Source of the DNA: an uncultured Pseudoxanthomonas sp. | Lineage (GTDB): Bacteria > Pseudomonadota > Gammaproteobacteria > Xanthomonadales > Xanthomonadaceae | Length of the DNA stretch: 40,427 nt | Assembly (NCBI RefSeq): GCF_946886695.1 | Contig: NZ_CAMPJD010000046.1 | Span: forward strand, 1 to 40,427 | Reading direction: 5' to 3' | Shown here: positions 34,294-40,427 of the stretch, in pieces | How positions within the stretch are numbered: the stretch's first letter is position 1 | Layout of the letters: the number at the start of each line of letters is the position of its first letter | Notes under the pieces: model-generated | The model's database searches: none | What the model saw: only the letters and a program-made list of their open reading frames with translations | Told to the model about the DNA's origin: nothing | Translations under genes and position numbers: made by a program

Positions 34294-34299
34294 ATTATA
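34294..34299 (-). promoter_or_regulatory. -10 box of clpS
   Basis: A consensus TATAAT on the minus strand (34299-34294), six bases before the clpS ATG. Transcription would start at or next to the A of the ATG. No good -35 is seen. Confidence 0.7.
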
Positions 34300-34385
34300 G
34301 GCGTGGAAGCCGGCCCTCGCCGCCCGCATGGACGCCATGCGTGACCCCGGCCACAATGCGCCTTCCTAAAACTGTCGAGCCGACC

Positions 34386-34868
34386 ATGAAACCTGCGCTG
34401 TCCCGATTGTCCTCCGCCGCCCTGCTGTGCGCCACCGCGATCGCGACGCCCGTGCTCGCGGCCGACGCCTCGGTGGACGCCCGGCTGACGGCGCGCGGGA
34501 TCCAGTTCGAAGTGGACGCCGACGGCGACTACAAGGTCACCTACTCCTACAAGCAGGAGAATCGGACCCAGCTGGTCTTCGTCTCCGGCCGCACCGAACA
34601 CGTCAATGGCATCAGTATCCGCGAGGTGTTCTCCCCGGCCGGCCGCGTCGCTGCCGATGGCATCGATGGCACCAAGGCGCTCGCACTGATGGCGGACAGC
34701 CGTGCCAAGAAGCTGGGCAGCTGGGAGCTGTCGGGCGACGTGCTGTACTTCGTCATCAAGCTGCCCGACAGCGTGGACGGCGCGGCGCTGGAAGCCGCGA
34801 TGGACATCGCGGCGGAAACGGCGGACAACGAGGAAATCGAGCTCTCCGGCGAGAAGGACGAATTGTAA
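34386..34868 (+). CDS. Secreted protein of unknown function
   Basis: A 160-residue protein with a signal peptide (MKPALSRLSSAALLCATAIA, cleaved near VLAAD). The mature part alternates short strands (RGIQFEVDADGDYKVTYSYK, RTQLVFVSGRTEHVNG, IREVFSPAGRV) and helices, and ends in an acidic tail EIELSGEKDEL. It has no cysteine in the mature part. I do not recognise the family; the strand/helix pattern recalls YbjN-like proteins but without a clear motif. The ATG at 34386 gives the signal peptide. A CACAAT box at 34352-34357 with TGGACG 17 bases upstream is a possible promoter. The stop abuts the start of the Nudix gene. Confidence 0.78.
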   Translation: MKPALSRLSSAALLCATAIATPVLAADASVDARLTARGIQFEVDADGDYKVTYSYKQENRTQLVFVSGRTEHVNGISIREVFSPAGRVAADGIDGTKALALMADSRAKKLGSWELSGDVLYFVIKLPDSVDGAALEAAMDIAAETADNEEIELSGEKDEL

Positions 34869-35330
34869 GTGAGCTACCGCGAGGGACGCTTCTGGCAGCC
34901 TGACGTGACCGTGGCCACGGTGGTGGTCCGCGACGGCAGGCTGTTGATGGTGGAAGAGCGTGCGCAGGGTCGCCTTGTGTTCAACCAGCCCGCTGGCCAC
35001 CTGGAACCCGACGAAAGCCTGCTGGAGGCCGCCCGCCGCGAGACCCTTGAGGAAACCGGGTGGGAGGTCGAACTGACCGCCTTCGTGGGTGCCTACCAAT
35101 GGAAAGCGGAGACAGGGCGGCACTACCTGCGCTTCGCCTTCGCGGCAGAGCCGGTGCGGCATCTGCCAGACCACCCGCTCGACGACGGCATCGTGCAGGC
35201 CGTGTGGCTGACCCCGGCCGAACTGCAGGCGCGATCCGACCGCCACCGTAGCCCGCTGGTGTGGCAGGTCGTGCAGGACTTCCTCTCGGGACGTCGCTCG
35301 CCCCTGTCCACGCTGCAGCAGATCGCATGA
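34869..35330 (+). CDS. Nudix hydrolase (NudJ-like)
   Basis: A 153-residue Nudix hydrolase, likely the phosphatase NudJ (YmfB), which acts on thiamine-phosphate precursors and nucleoside phosphates in E. coli. The Nudix box at about 43-65 is intact: G-x5-E-x7[27 protein letters not shown] is typical of NudJ. The start is GTG at 34869, directly after the TAA of the previous gene. The stop overlaps the mnmA ATG (ATGA). In E. coli nudJ also lies just before mnmA and hflD, which supports the assignment. Confidence 0.88.
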   Translation: MSYREGRFWQPDVTVATVVVRDGRLLMVEERAQGRLVFNQPAGHLEPDESLLEAARRETLEETGWEVELTAFVGAYQWKAETGRHYLRFAFAAEPVRHLPDHPLDDGIVQAVWLTPAELQARSDRHRSPLVWQVVQDFLSGRRSPLSTLQQIA

Positions 35331-36445
35331 CCCCGCCACGCGTCATCGTGGGCGTCTCGGGCGGCGTGGATTCCTCCGTCGCCGCTCTTGAACTGGTGCG
35401 TCAGGGCGAATCCGTCGCGGGCCTGTTCATGCAGAACTGGGCCGATGATGGCTCCGGCGATTGTCGTGCCGAAGACGACCGGCGCGATGCGGTCGCCGTC
35501 TGTGGCCGTCTCGGGATTCCGTTCCACTTCCGAGATTTTTCGAGCGAATACTGGCAGGGCGTGTTCGAGCACTTCCTGGCCGAGTACGCCGCGGGTCGCA
35601 CGCCCAATCCCGATGTGCTGTGCAATCGTGAAGTGAAGTTCAAGCACTTCCTCGATGCCGCCCGCGATCTGGGCGCCGACAAGATCGCCACTGGCCACTA
35701 TGCGCGCGTGGACCATGTGGACGGACGTTGGCGGCTGCTGCGCGGCGTGGACCGCGGCAAGGACCAGAGCTATTTCCTGCACCAGTTGGGCCAGGCCCAG
35801 CTTTCGGCCACGCTGTTTCCCATTGGCGAACTGCAGAAATCGGACCTGCGCCGCATTGCACGCGACGCCGGCCTGCAGACGCACGACAAGAAGGACTCCA
35901 CGGGCATCTGCTTCATCGGCGAGCGCGATTTCCGCGAGTTCCTGGGACGCTATCTGCCGGCCCGCCGCGGCGAGATGCGCGATCCGCAGGGCCAGGTGAT
36001 CGGGGAACATCCGGGCGTGTTCTACTTCACGCTGGGCCAGCGGGAAGGCCTGCAGATCGGCGGTGTGCGGGGTCGACCCCAGGCACCCTGGTATGTCGTG
36101 GGCAAGGACGTCGCCCACAATGTCCTTTATGTCGACCAGGACACCCAAAGCCCCTACCTGATGTCCACGCGCCTGTGGACAGAATCGGCGCACTGGGTCG
36201 CCGGCAACCCGCCTGCCGGCCGCTTCACCTGCACGGCGCAGACCCGGTACCGGCAGCCGGACGAACCTTGCGAAGTGCTGGTGCTCGACGACGGCACGGT
36301 CACGGTGGAATTCGCCTCGCCGCAGCGCGCCGTCACGCCCGGACAGTCGCTGGTGCTGTATGACGGCGACGAATGCTTGGGCGGCGCGGTCATCGCGCGC
36401 ACCGACGCACCTCTTGAAATGAAACTCGCGGAGCAAGCAGCTTGA
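35327..36445 (+). CDS. mnmA: tRNA 2-thiouridine(34) synthase MnmA
   Basis: A 372-residue ATP-dependent thiolase that makes s2U34 in the tRNAs for Lys, Glu and Gln. The PP-loop SGGVDSS is at 11-17, the first catalytic Cys is C99 in [11 protein letters not shown], and the second C195 in [12 protein letters not shown]. The C-terminal beta-barrel is complete. The ATG overlaps the nudJ-like stop by four bases, and its stop overlaps the hflD start (TTGA), so nudJ-mnmA-hflD is one coupled operon. Confidence 0.97.
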   Translation: MTPPRVIVGVSGGVDSSVAALELVRQGESVAGLFMQNWADDGSGDCRAEDDRRDAVAVCGRLGIPFHFRDFSSEYWQGVFEHFLAEYAAGRTPNPDVLCNREVKFKHFLDAARDLGADKIATGHYARVDHVDGRWRLLRGVDRGKDQSYFLHQLGQAQLSATLFPIGELQKSDLRRIARDAGLQTHDKKDSTGICFIGERDFREFLGRYLPARRGEMRDPQGQVIGEHPGVFYFTLGQREGLQIGGVRGRPQAPWYVVGKDVAHNVLYVDQDTQSPYLMSTRLWTESAHWVAGNPPAGRFTCTAQTRYRQPDEPCEVLVLDDGTVTVEFASPQRAVTPGQSLVLYDGDECLGGAVIARTDAPLEMKLAEQAA

Positions 36446-37053
36446 GCAACAGATATTCCGACCGCGTCCTCGCCCTCGCCGGGTTGGCACAGGCGCTCCA
36501 CCAGGTGCGTCGCATTGCCGAAACCGGTCAGTCCGAGGGATCTGCCGTGCAGGCCGCACTGGACAGCGTGTTCCGCATCGATGCCGCGTCGCCCGCAGAG
36601 GTCTACGGCAGCGTGTCCGGGGTCACGCCCGGCCTGCGCATCCTGCGCAGCTATCTGGCGAAGGATGCCCACGACGAAGCCCTGCCCCGCCTGGCGATGG
36701 CGGTGCTGCAACTGGAGCGTCGCTTTGTGCGCGAGAACGACACGGTGCATGCGGTCACGCGCGGACTGGGCGAGATCGCGCCCCGCGCCGGACAGCAGGG
36801 CAGCACCCATCCGGACGTGCTGTCCGCGCTGGGCGGGCTGTACGCCGACACCATCAGCCACCTGCGCCCGCGCGTGATGGTCCAGGGCAATCCGCATTAC
36901 CTGGGCCAACCCGGCGTGGTGGCCGAGATCCGCGCGATCCTGCTGGCCGCGGTGCGCTCGGCGGTACTGTGGCGGCAGTTGGGCGGGTCGATGTGGGATT
37001 TCGTACTCGGCCGTCGGCAGATGCTGGAGGCGGTGGAGGACTGGCTGGCCTGA
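36442..37053 (+). CDS. hflD: High-frequency lysogenisation protein HflD homolog
   Basis: A 203-residue helical, membrane-associated protein of the HflD/YcfC family. In E. coli it binds phage lambda CII; its role for the cell is unclear. Conserved blocks are [19 protein letters not shown] near the N terminus and [20 protein letters not shown] near the C terminus. The start is TTG at 36442, overlapping the mnmA stop as TTGA. The frame has no ATG near the N terminus, so the rare start codon is required. It ends just before a strong terminator. Confidence 0.92.
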   Translation: MSNRYSDRVLALAGLAQALHQVRRIAETGQSEGSAVQAALDSVFRIDAASPAEVYGSVSGVTPGLRILRSYLAKDAHDEALPRLAMAVLQLERRFVRENDTVHAVTRGLGEIAPRAGQQGSTHPDVLSALGGLYADTISHLRPRVMVQGNPHYLGQPGVVAEIRAILLAAVRSAVLWRQLGGSMWDFVLGRRQMLEAVEDWLA

Positions 37054-37072
37054 CCCTTTGGAACGTGCAGGA

Positions 37073-37099
37073 AAAAGGCCCGGCATTGCCGGGCCTTTT
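37073..37099. terminator. Bidirectional terminator between hflD and acnB
   Basis: A twelve-base-pair perfect stem AAAAGGCCCGGC / GCCGGGCCTTTT with a three-base loop lies between convergent genes. The A and T runs at its ends make it a good terminator in both directions. Confidence 0.92.
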
Positions 37100-37116
37100 C
37101 GTTTCCTGCCGGACGA

Positions 37117-39708
37117 TCAGGCGGCGACCGTCTTCGCCACGTCCTGGTACTCCTCGATCTGGTCGAAGTTCATGTAGCGGTAGATCTCGGCACCCTTCTC
37201 GTTGATCACGCCGATGTCGGCCATGTACTCGGCCTTGGTCGGGATCTTGCCCAAGCGCGAGCAGATCGCCGCCAGTTCCGCCGAACCCAGGAACACGTTG
37301 GAGTTGCGGCCCAGGCGGTTGGGGAAGTTGCGGGTCGAGGTGGAGAACACCGTCGCGCCCTCGCGCACCTGCGCCTGGTTGCCCATGCACAGCGAGCAGC
37401 CCGGCATTTCCATGCGCGCACCAGCGGTGCCGAACGTGCCGTAATGGCCTTCCTTGGTCAGCTCGGACGCGTCCATCTTGGTCGGCGGCGCGACCCACAG
37501 GCGGGTCGGGATGTCGCGCTTGCCTTCCAGCAGCTTGGCGGCCGCACGGAAGTGGCCGATGTTGGTCATGCACGAGCCGATGAAGACTTCATCGATCTGG
37601 GTGCCGGCGACATCGGACAGCGCCTTCACGTCGTCCGGGTCGTTCGGGCAGGCCAGCAGCGGCTCGTGTACCTCGGCCAGGTCGATCTCGATGACGGCGG
37701 CGTACTCGGCATCCGCATCCGGTTCGAGCAGCTGCGGATCGGCCAACCACTCCTCCATCTTCTTGATGCGACGGGCCAGCGAACGCGCATCGGCGTAGCC
37801 TTCGGCGATCATCCACTTCAGCAGCGTGATGTTGCTGGTCAGATACTCGATGATCGGTTCCTTGTTCAGGCGCACGGTGCAGCCGGCGGCCGAACGTTCG
37901 GCCGACGCGTCGGACAGTTCGAACGCCTGCTCCACCTTCAGGTCCGGCAGGCCCTCGATCTCGAGGATGCGGCCGGAGAAGATGTTCTTCTTGCCCTGCT
38001 TCGCCACCGTCAGCAGGCCCGACTTGATCGCGTAGTACGGGATAGCGTTGACCAGGTCGCGCAGGGTCACGCCGGGCTGCATCTCGCCCTTGAAGCGGAC
38101 CAGCACCGATTCCGGCATGTCCAGCGGCATCACGCCGGTGGCCGCCGCAAAGGCGACCAGGCCCGAGCCCGCCGGGAACGATATGCCCACCGGGAAGCGC
38201 GTATGCGAATCGCCGCCGGTGCCGACGGTGTCGGGCATCAGCATGCGGTTGAGCCAGCTGTGGATCACGCCGTCGCCGGGACGCAGCGAGATGCCGCCGC
38301 GGGTCGAGATGAACTCCGGCAGCGTGTGGTGCGTCTTCACGTCGACCGGCTTCGGGTAGGCCGCGGTATGGCAGAAGGACTGCATCACCAGGTCGGCCGA
38401 GAAGCCCAGGCAGGCCAGGTCCTTCAGCTCGTCGCGGGTCATCGGACCGGTGGTGTCCTGCGAACCCACCGAGGTCATCTTCGGTTCGCAGTACGCGCCC
38501 GGGCGCACGCCCTGTCCCTCCGGCAGGCCGCAGGCGCGGCCGACCATCTTCTGCGCCAGCGAGAAGCCCTTGCCGCTGTCGGCCGGCTGCTGCGGCTGGC
38601 GGAACAGGTCCGTCGCCGGCAGCTTCAGGGCTTCGCGCGCCTTCGCCGTCAGGCCGCGACCGATGATCAGCGGGATGCGGCCACCCGCGCGCACTTCGTC
38701 GAACAGCACGTCGGACTTCACCTGGAACTCGGCGATCACCTGCCCGTCCTTCAGCGCCTTGCCCTCGTACGGACGCAGCTCGACCACATCGCCGTGGTTC
38801 ATCTGCGACACGTCGAGTTCGATCGGCAGCGCGCCGGCATCCTCCATGGTGTTGTAGAAGATCGGGGCGATCTTGGAACCCAGGCAGACGCCGCCGAAGC
38901 GCTTGTTCGGAATGAACGGGATGTCCTCGCCAGTGAACCACAGCACGCTGTTGGTCGCCGATTTGCGCGAGGAACCGGTGCCGACCACATCGCCGACGTA
39001 GGCGACCAGGTGGCCCTTGTTCTTCAGCGACAGGATTTCCTGGATCGGACCGCGCTTGCCGTCTTCTTCCGGCACGAACGGCGCGTCGGGGCGCTTGTTC
39101 TTCAGCATCGCCAGCGCGTGCAGCGGGATGTCCGGGCGCGTGGTGGCGTCCGGTGCCGGCGACAGGTCGTCGGTGTTCGTCTCGCCGGGCACCTTGAAGA
39201 CGGTGACGGTAAGGCTCTGCGGCACTTCCGGCTTGCTGGTGAACCATTCGGCGTCGGCCCAGCTCTTCAACACGGCCTGCGCGTGGGCGTTGCCCTGCTC
39301 CGCCTTCTCCTGCACGTCGTGGAAGCTGTCGAACATCAGCAGCGTGTGCTTCAGGCCTTCGGCGGCGGTCGCGCCAAGTTCGGCGTTGTCCAGCAGGTCG
39401 ATCAACGGGTGGATGTTGTAGCCGCCCAGCATCGTGCCCAGCAGTTCGGTGGCGCGCTGCGCCGAGATCAGCGGGGTCTGCTCCGTGCCGAACGCGACGG
39501 CGGCCAGGTAGGACGCCTTGACCTTGGCGGCATCGTCGACGCCGGCGGGCACGCGGTGGGTGATCAGCTCGACCAGGAAGTCTTCTTCACCAGCCGGCGG
39601 GTTCTTCAGCAGTTCGATGACCTCGGCCGTCTGCTGTGCCGTCAGCGGCAGCGGCGGGATGCCCAGCGCGGCGCGCTCGGCTACGTGGTGGCGATAGGCT
39701 TCCAGCAT
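37117..39708 (-). CDS. acnB: Bifunctional aconitate hydratase 2 / 2-methylisocitrate dehydratase AcnB
   Basis: An 863-residue [4Fe-4S] enzyme that interconverts citrate and isocitrate in the TCA cycle and hydrates 2-methylaconitate in the methylcitrate cycle. The N-terminal HEAT-like domain begins [20 protein letters not shown]. The swivel domain and three catalytic domains follow. The cluster ligands are in [11 protein letters not shown] and in [11 protein letters not shown] (C-x2-C). Length equals E. coli AcnB (865). The ATG at 39708 follows GGAG. The gene is single, with a strong terminator after it. Confidence 0.97.
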   Translation of the reverse strand: MLEAYRHHVAERAALGIPPLPLTAQQTAEVIELLKNPPAGEEDFLVELITHRVPAGVDDAAKVKASYLAAVAFGTEQTPLISAQRATELLGTMLGGYNIHPLIDLLDNAELGATAAEGLKHTLLMFDSFHDVQEKAEQGNAHAQAVLKSWADAEWFTSKPEVPQSLTVTVFKVPGETNTDDLSPAPDATTRPDIPLHALAMLKNKRPDAPFVPEEDGKRGPIQEILSLKNKGHLVAYVGDVVGTGSSRKSATNSVLWFTGEDIPFIPNKRFGGVCLGSKIAPIFYNTMEDAGALPIELDVSQMNHGDVVELRPYEGKALKDGQVIAEFQVKSDVLFDEVRAGGRIPLIIGRGLTAKAREALKLPATDLFRQPQQPADSGKGFSLAQKMVGRACGLPEGQGVRPGAYCEPKMTSVGSQDTTGPMTRDELKDLACLGFSADLVMQSFCHTAAYPKPVDVKTHHTLPEFISTRGGISLRPGDGVIHSWLNRMLMPDTVGTGGDSHTRFPVGISFPAGSGLVAFAAATGVMPLDMPESVLVRFKGEMQPGVTLRDLVNAIPYYAIKSGLLTVAKQGKKNIFSGRILEIEGLPDLKVEQAFELSDASAERSAAGCTVRLNKEPIIEYLTSNITLLKWMIAEGYADARSLARRIKKMEEWLADPQLLEPDADAEYAAVIEIDLAEVHEPLLACPNDPDDVKALSDVAGTQIDEVFIGSCMTNIGHFRAAAKLLEGKRDIPTRLWVAPPTKMDASELTKEGHYGTFGTAGARMEMPGCSLCMGNQAQVREGATVFSTSTRNFPNRLGRNSNVFLGSAELAAICSRLGKIPTKAEYMADIGVINEKGAEIYRYMNFDQIEEYQDVAKTVAA

Positions 39709-39760
39709 GGATGACTCCGGTCGTTCGATGGTGCGGTGGAAAGGGAAATCGGGGTGCTGC

Positions 39761-40162
39761 TTATTCGCTCGCGGGCACGATCAGTTTCAGGCCCTTGAAA
39801 TAGTCGCGGTGGAAAGCGGTATCGAAGGTGATCAGGCCGTCGCACTGCAACAGCGCGTGCGCACCCACCAGGAAGTCGGCGATCGGTCGGACCTCGCCGG
39901 AGCGCTGGCGGTGCCGGCGATGCATCTCGCCCGCCCGCACGGCGGACTTGGCTTCGACGGGATTGAAATGGACGCCCATTTCCTCGATGGCGGCCAAGGC
40001 ATCCGCACCGTTGCGCAGGGAAGCGCACAACTGCGCCAACGCGGCATCGCAGACGACCACGCGCCCACTGCCCAAGCTCTGCCGAAGGCCGGCTTCCACG
40101 GCGTCCGCGCGCAGGCCATCGGTCAGCAGTTCGATCAGGACCGGGGCGTCGACGGCGATCAT
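39761..40162 (-). CDS. PIN-domain toxin (VapC-like)
   Basis: A 133-residue PIN-domain protein, expected to be an Mg-dependent RNase toxin. Acidic residues in PIN positions are D5 ([11 protein letters not shown]), D96 ([12 protein letters not shown]) and D114 ([11 protein letters not shown]). At the usual middle glutamate (LAEL) this protein has Gln44 ([11 protein letters not shown]), which may weaken activity unless D39 compensates. The start overlaps the antitoxin stop by four bases (ATGA). The pair lies 52 bases before acnB. Confidence 0.88.
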   Translation of the reverse strand: MIAVDAPVLIELLTDGLRADAVEAGLRQSLGSGRVVVCDAALAQLCASLRNGADALAAIEEMGVHFNPVEAKSAVRAGEMHRRHRQRSGEVRPIADFLVGAHALLQCDGLITFDTAFHRDYFKGLKLIVPASE

Positions 40163-40365
40163 TCGCTGGGCGTGCCCTTGGCGGCTTCGCTGTCGAGGGA
40201 GAACTTGCCGCGCACGCGCGAGATCGCGTCGTCGACGCTCTTCCGCAACACGATGCGGCTACCTTCCAGCTCGACCTTCAGCACGCTGCCCTTGGTCAGG
40301 CCCAGCGCATCGCGCACGGCCTTGGGCAGGGTGATCTGTCCGCGTTCGGCAACGGTGGCTTCCAT
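40159..40365 (-). CDS. AbrB/SpoVT-type antitoxin (VapB-like)
   Basis: A 68-residue protein with the swapped-hairpin AbrB DNA-binding fold in residues 1-45 (VAERGQITLPKAVRDALGL, then GSVLKVELEGSRIVL). The C-terminal tail (DDAISRVRGKFSLDSEAAKG) would wrap the toxin. It precedes and overlaps the PIN toxin gene. The palindrome at 40381-40403 around its promoter is the likely site of autoregulation. Confidence 0.9.
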   Translation of the reverse strand: MEATVAERGQITLPKAVRDALGLTKGSVLKVELEGSRIVLRKSVDDAISRVRGKFSLDSEAAKGTPSE

Positions 40366-40380
40366 CGGCGGGCCCTCTTG

Positions 40381-40403
40381 AGTATGGAGAAATTATACAT
40401 ACT
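40381..40403 (-). promoter_or_regulatory. Promoter and autoregulatory operator of the VapBC-like pair
   Basis: An inverted repeat AGTATG (40381-40386) / CATACT (40398-40403) encloses a consensus TATAAT -10 box (minus strand, 40397-40392). A third CATAC lies at 40412-40416. A protein bound here would block the promoter, as VapB/VapBC complexes do. The start of transcription would be near 40385, about 20 bases before the antitoxin ATG. Confidence 0.75.
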
Positions 40404-40427
40404 TCCTTAGGCATACCCCAGTACAGG

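Noticed and set aside
31729..34344. An 871-codon plus-strand frame
   Set aside because: Antisense shadow of clpA and clpS, including their intergenic region.
37444..39714. A 756-codon plus-strand frame
   Set aside because: Antisense shadow of acnB; His/Arg/Gln-rich with no motif.

Overview
The window is GC-rich chromosomal DNA of a gammaproteobacterium of the Xanthomonadaceae, probably Pseudoxanthomonas or a close relative. This rests on the Xanthomonas/Caulobacter-type TonB receptor with its SapC/tryptophan-halogenase satellite genes, a LacI regulator with operators matching the Xanthomonas xyl-box, the TGGGAGCGACGTAAGTCGCG-type repeat, and several -10 boxes placed 5-6 bases before a start codon. 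All assignments come from reading the sequence and translations; no database search was run.

Layout. (1) 1-9316: a carbohydrate-uptake locus. On the minus strand, a large TonB-dependent receptor is followed by SapC, a JmjC/cupin protein, a flavin-dependent tryptophan-halogenase-like enzyme and a DUF6445 protein, then the start of an FGGY sugar kinase. A LacI-type repressor lies divergently. Two copies of a TGGTAGCGCTA-core operator sit before the receptor and before the kinase. (2) 9515-15506: fdhD with a YdeP-type molybdopterin oxidoreductase, an MFS transporter, and hemN behind a perfect FNR box. (3) 15517-16481: two small unknown genes. (4) 16492-21323: a five-gene minus-strand cluster coding for a very glycine-rich secreted protein, a small secreted protein, a C39 cysteine peptidase, a second small secreted protein and a coiled-coil outer-membrane beta-barrel. 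The order peptidase, small protein, barrel matches fapD-fapE-fapF of Pseudomonas functional amyloid, so I read it as a divergent Fap-like fibre export system. It is the most novel part of the window. (5) 21527-37053: housekeeping genes with partly E. coli-like synteny: crcB, rarA, lolA, ftsK, then divergent trxB, a metallophosphoesterase, a FemAB-like acetyltransferase, aat, infA, clpA/clpS (opposite strand), a small secreted protein, a Nudix hydrolase, mnmA and hflD. (6) 37117-40427: acnB and a VapBC-like toxin-antitoxin pair with a palindromic operator over its promoter.

How the parts work together. The first locus probably imports xylan-type oligosaccharides under a LacI repressor, with halogenase and oxygenase-like partners of unknown substrate. 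In the Fap-like cluster the C39 peptidase has two candidate substrates encoded beside it, each with an L-x-x-[LM]-R-G-G motif, and two secreted proteins share a C-terminal motif. Aat, ClpS and ClpA together form the bacterial N-degron pathway. hemN looks oxygen-controlled, and its predicted mRNA begins at or one base before the start codon, as is also predicted for aat, clpS and rarA.

No tRNA, rRNA, CRISPR array, insertion sequence or prophage gene was seen.
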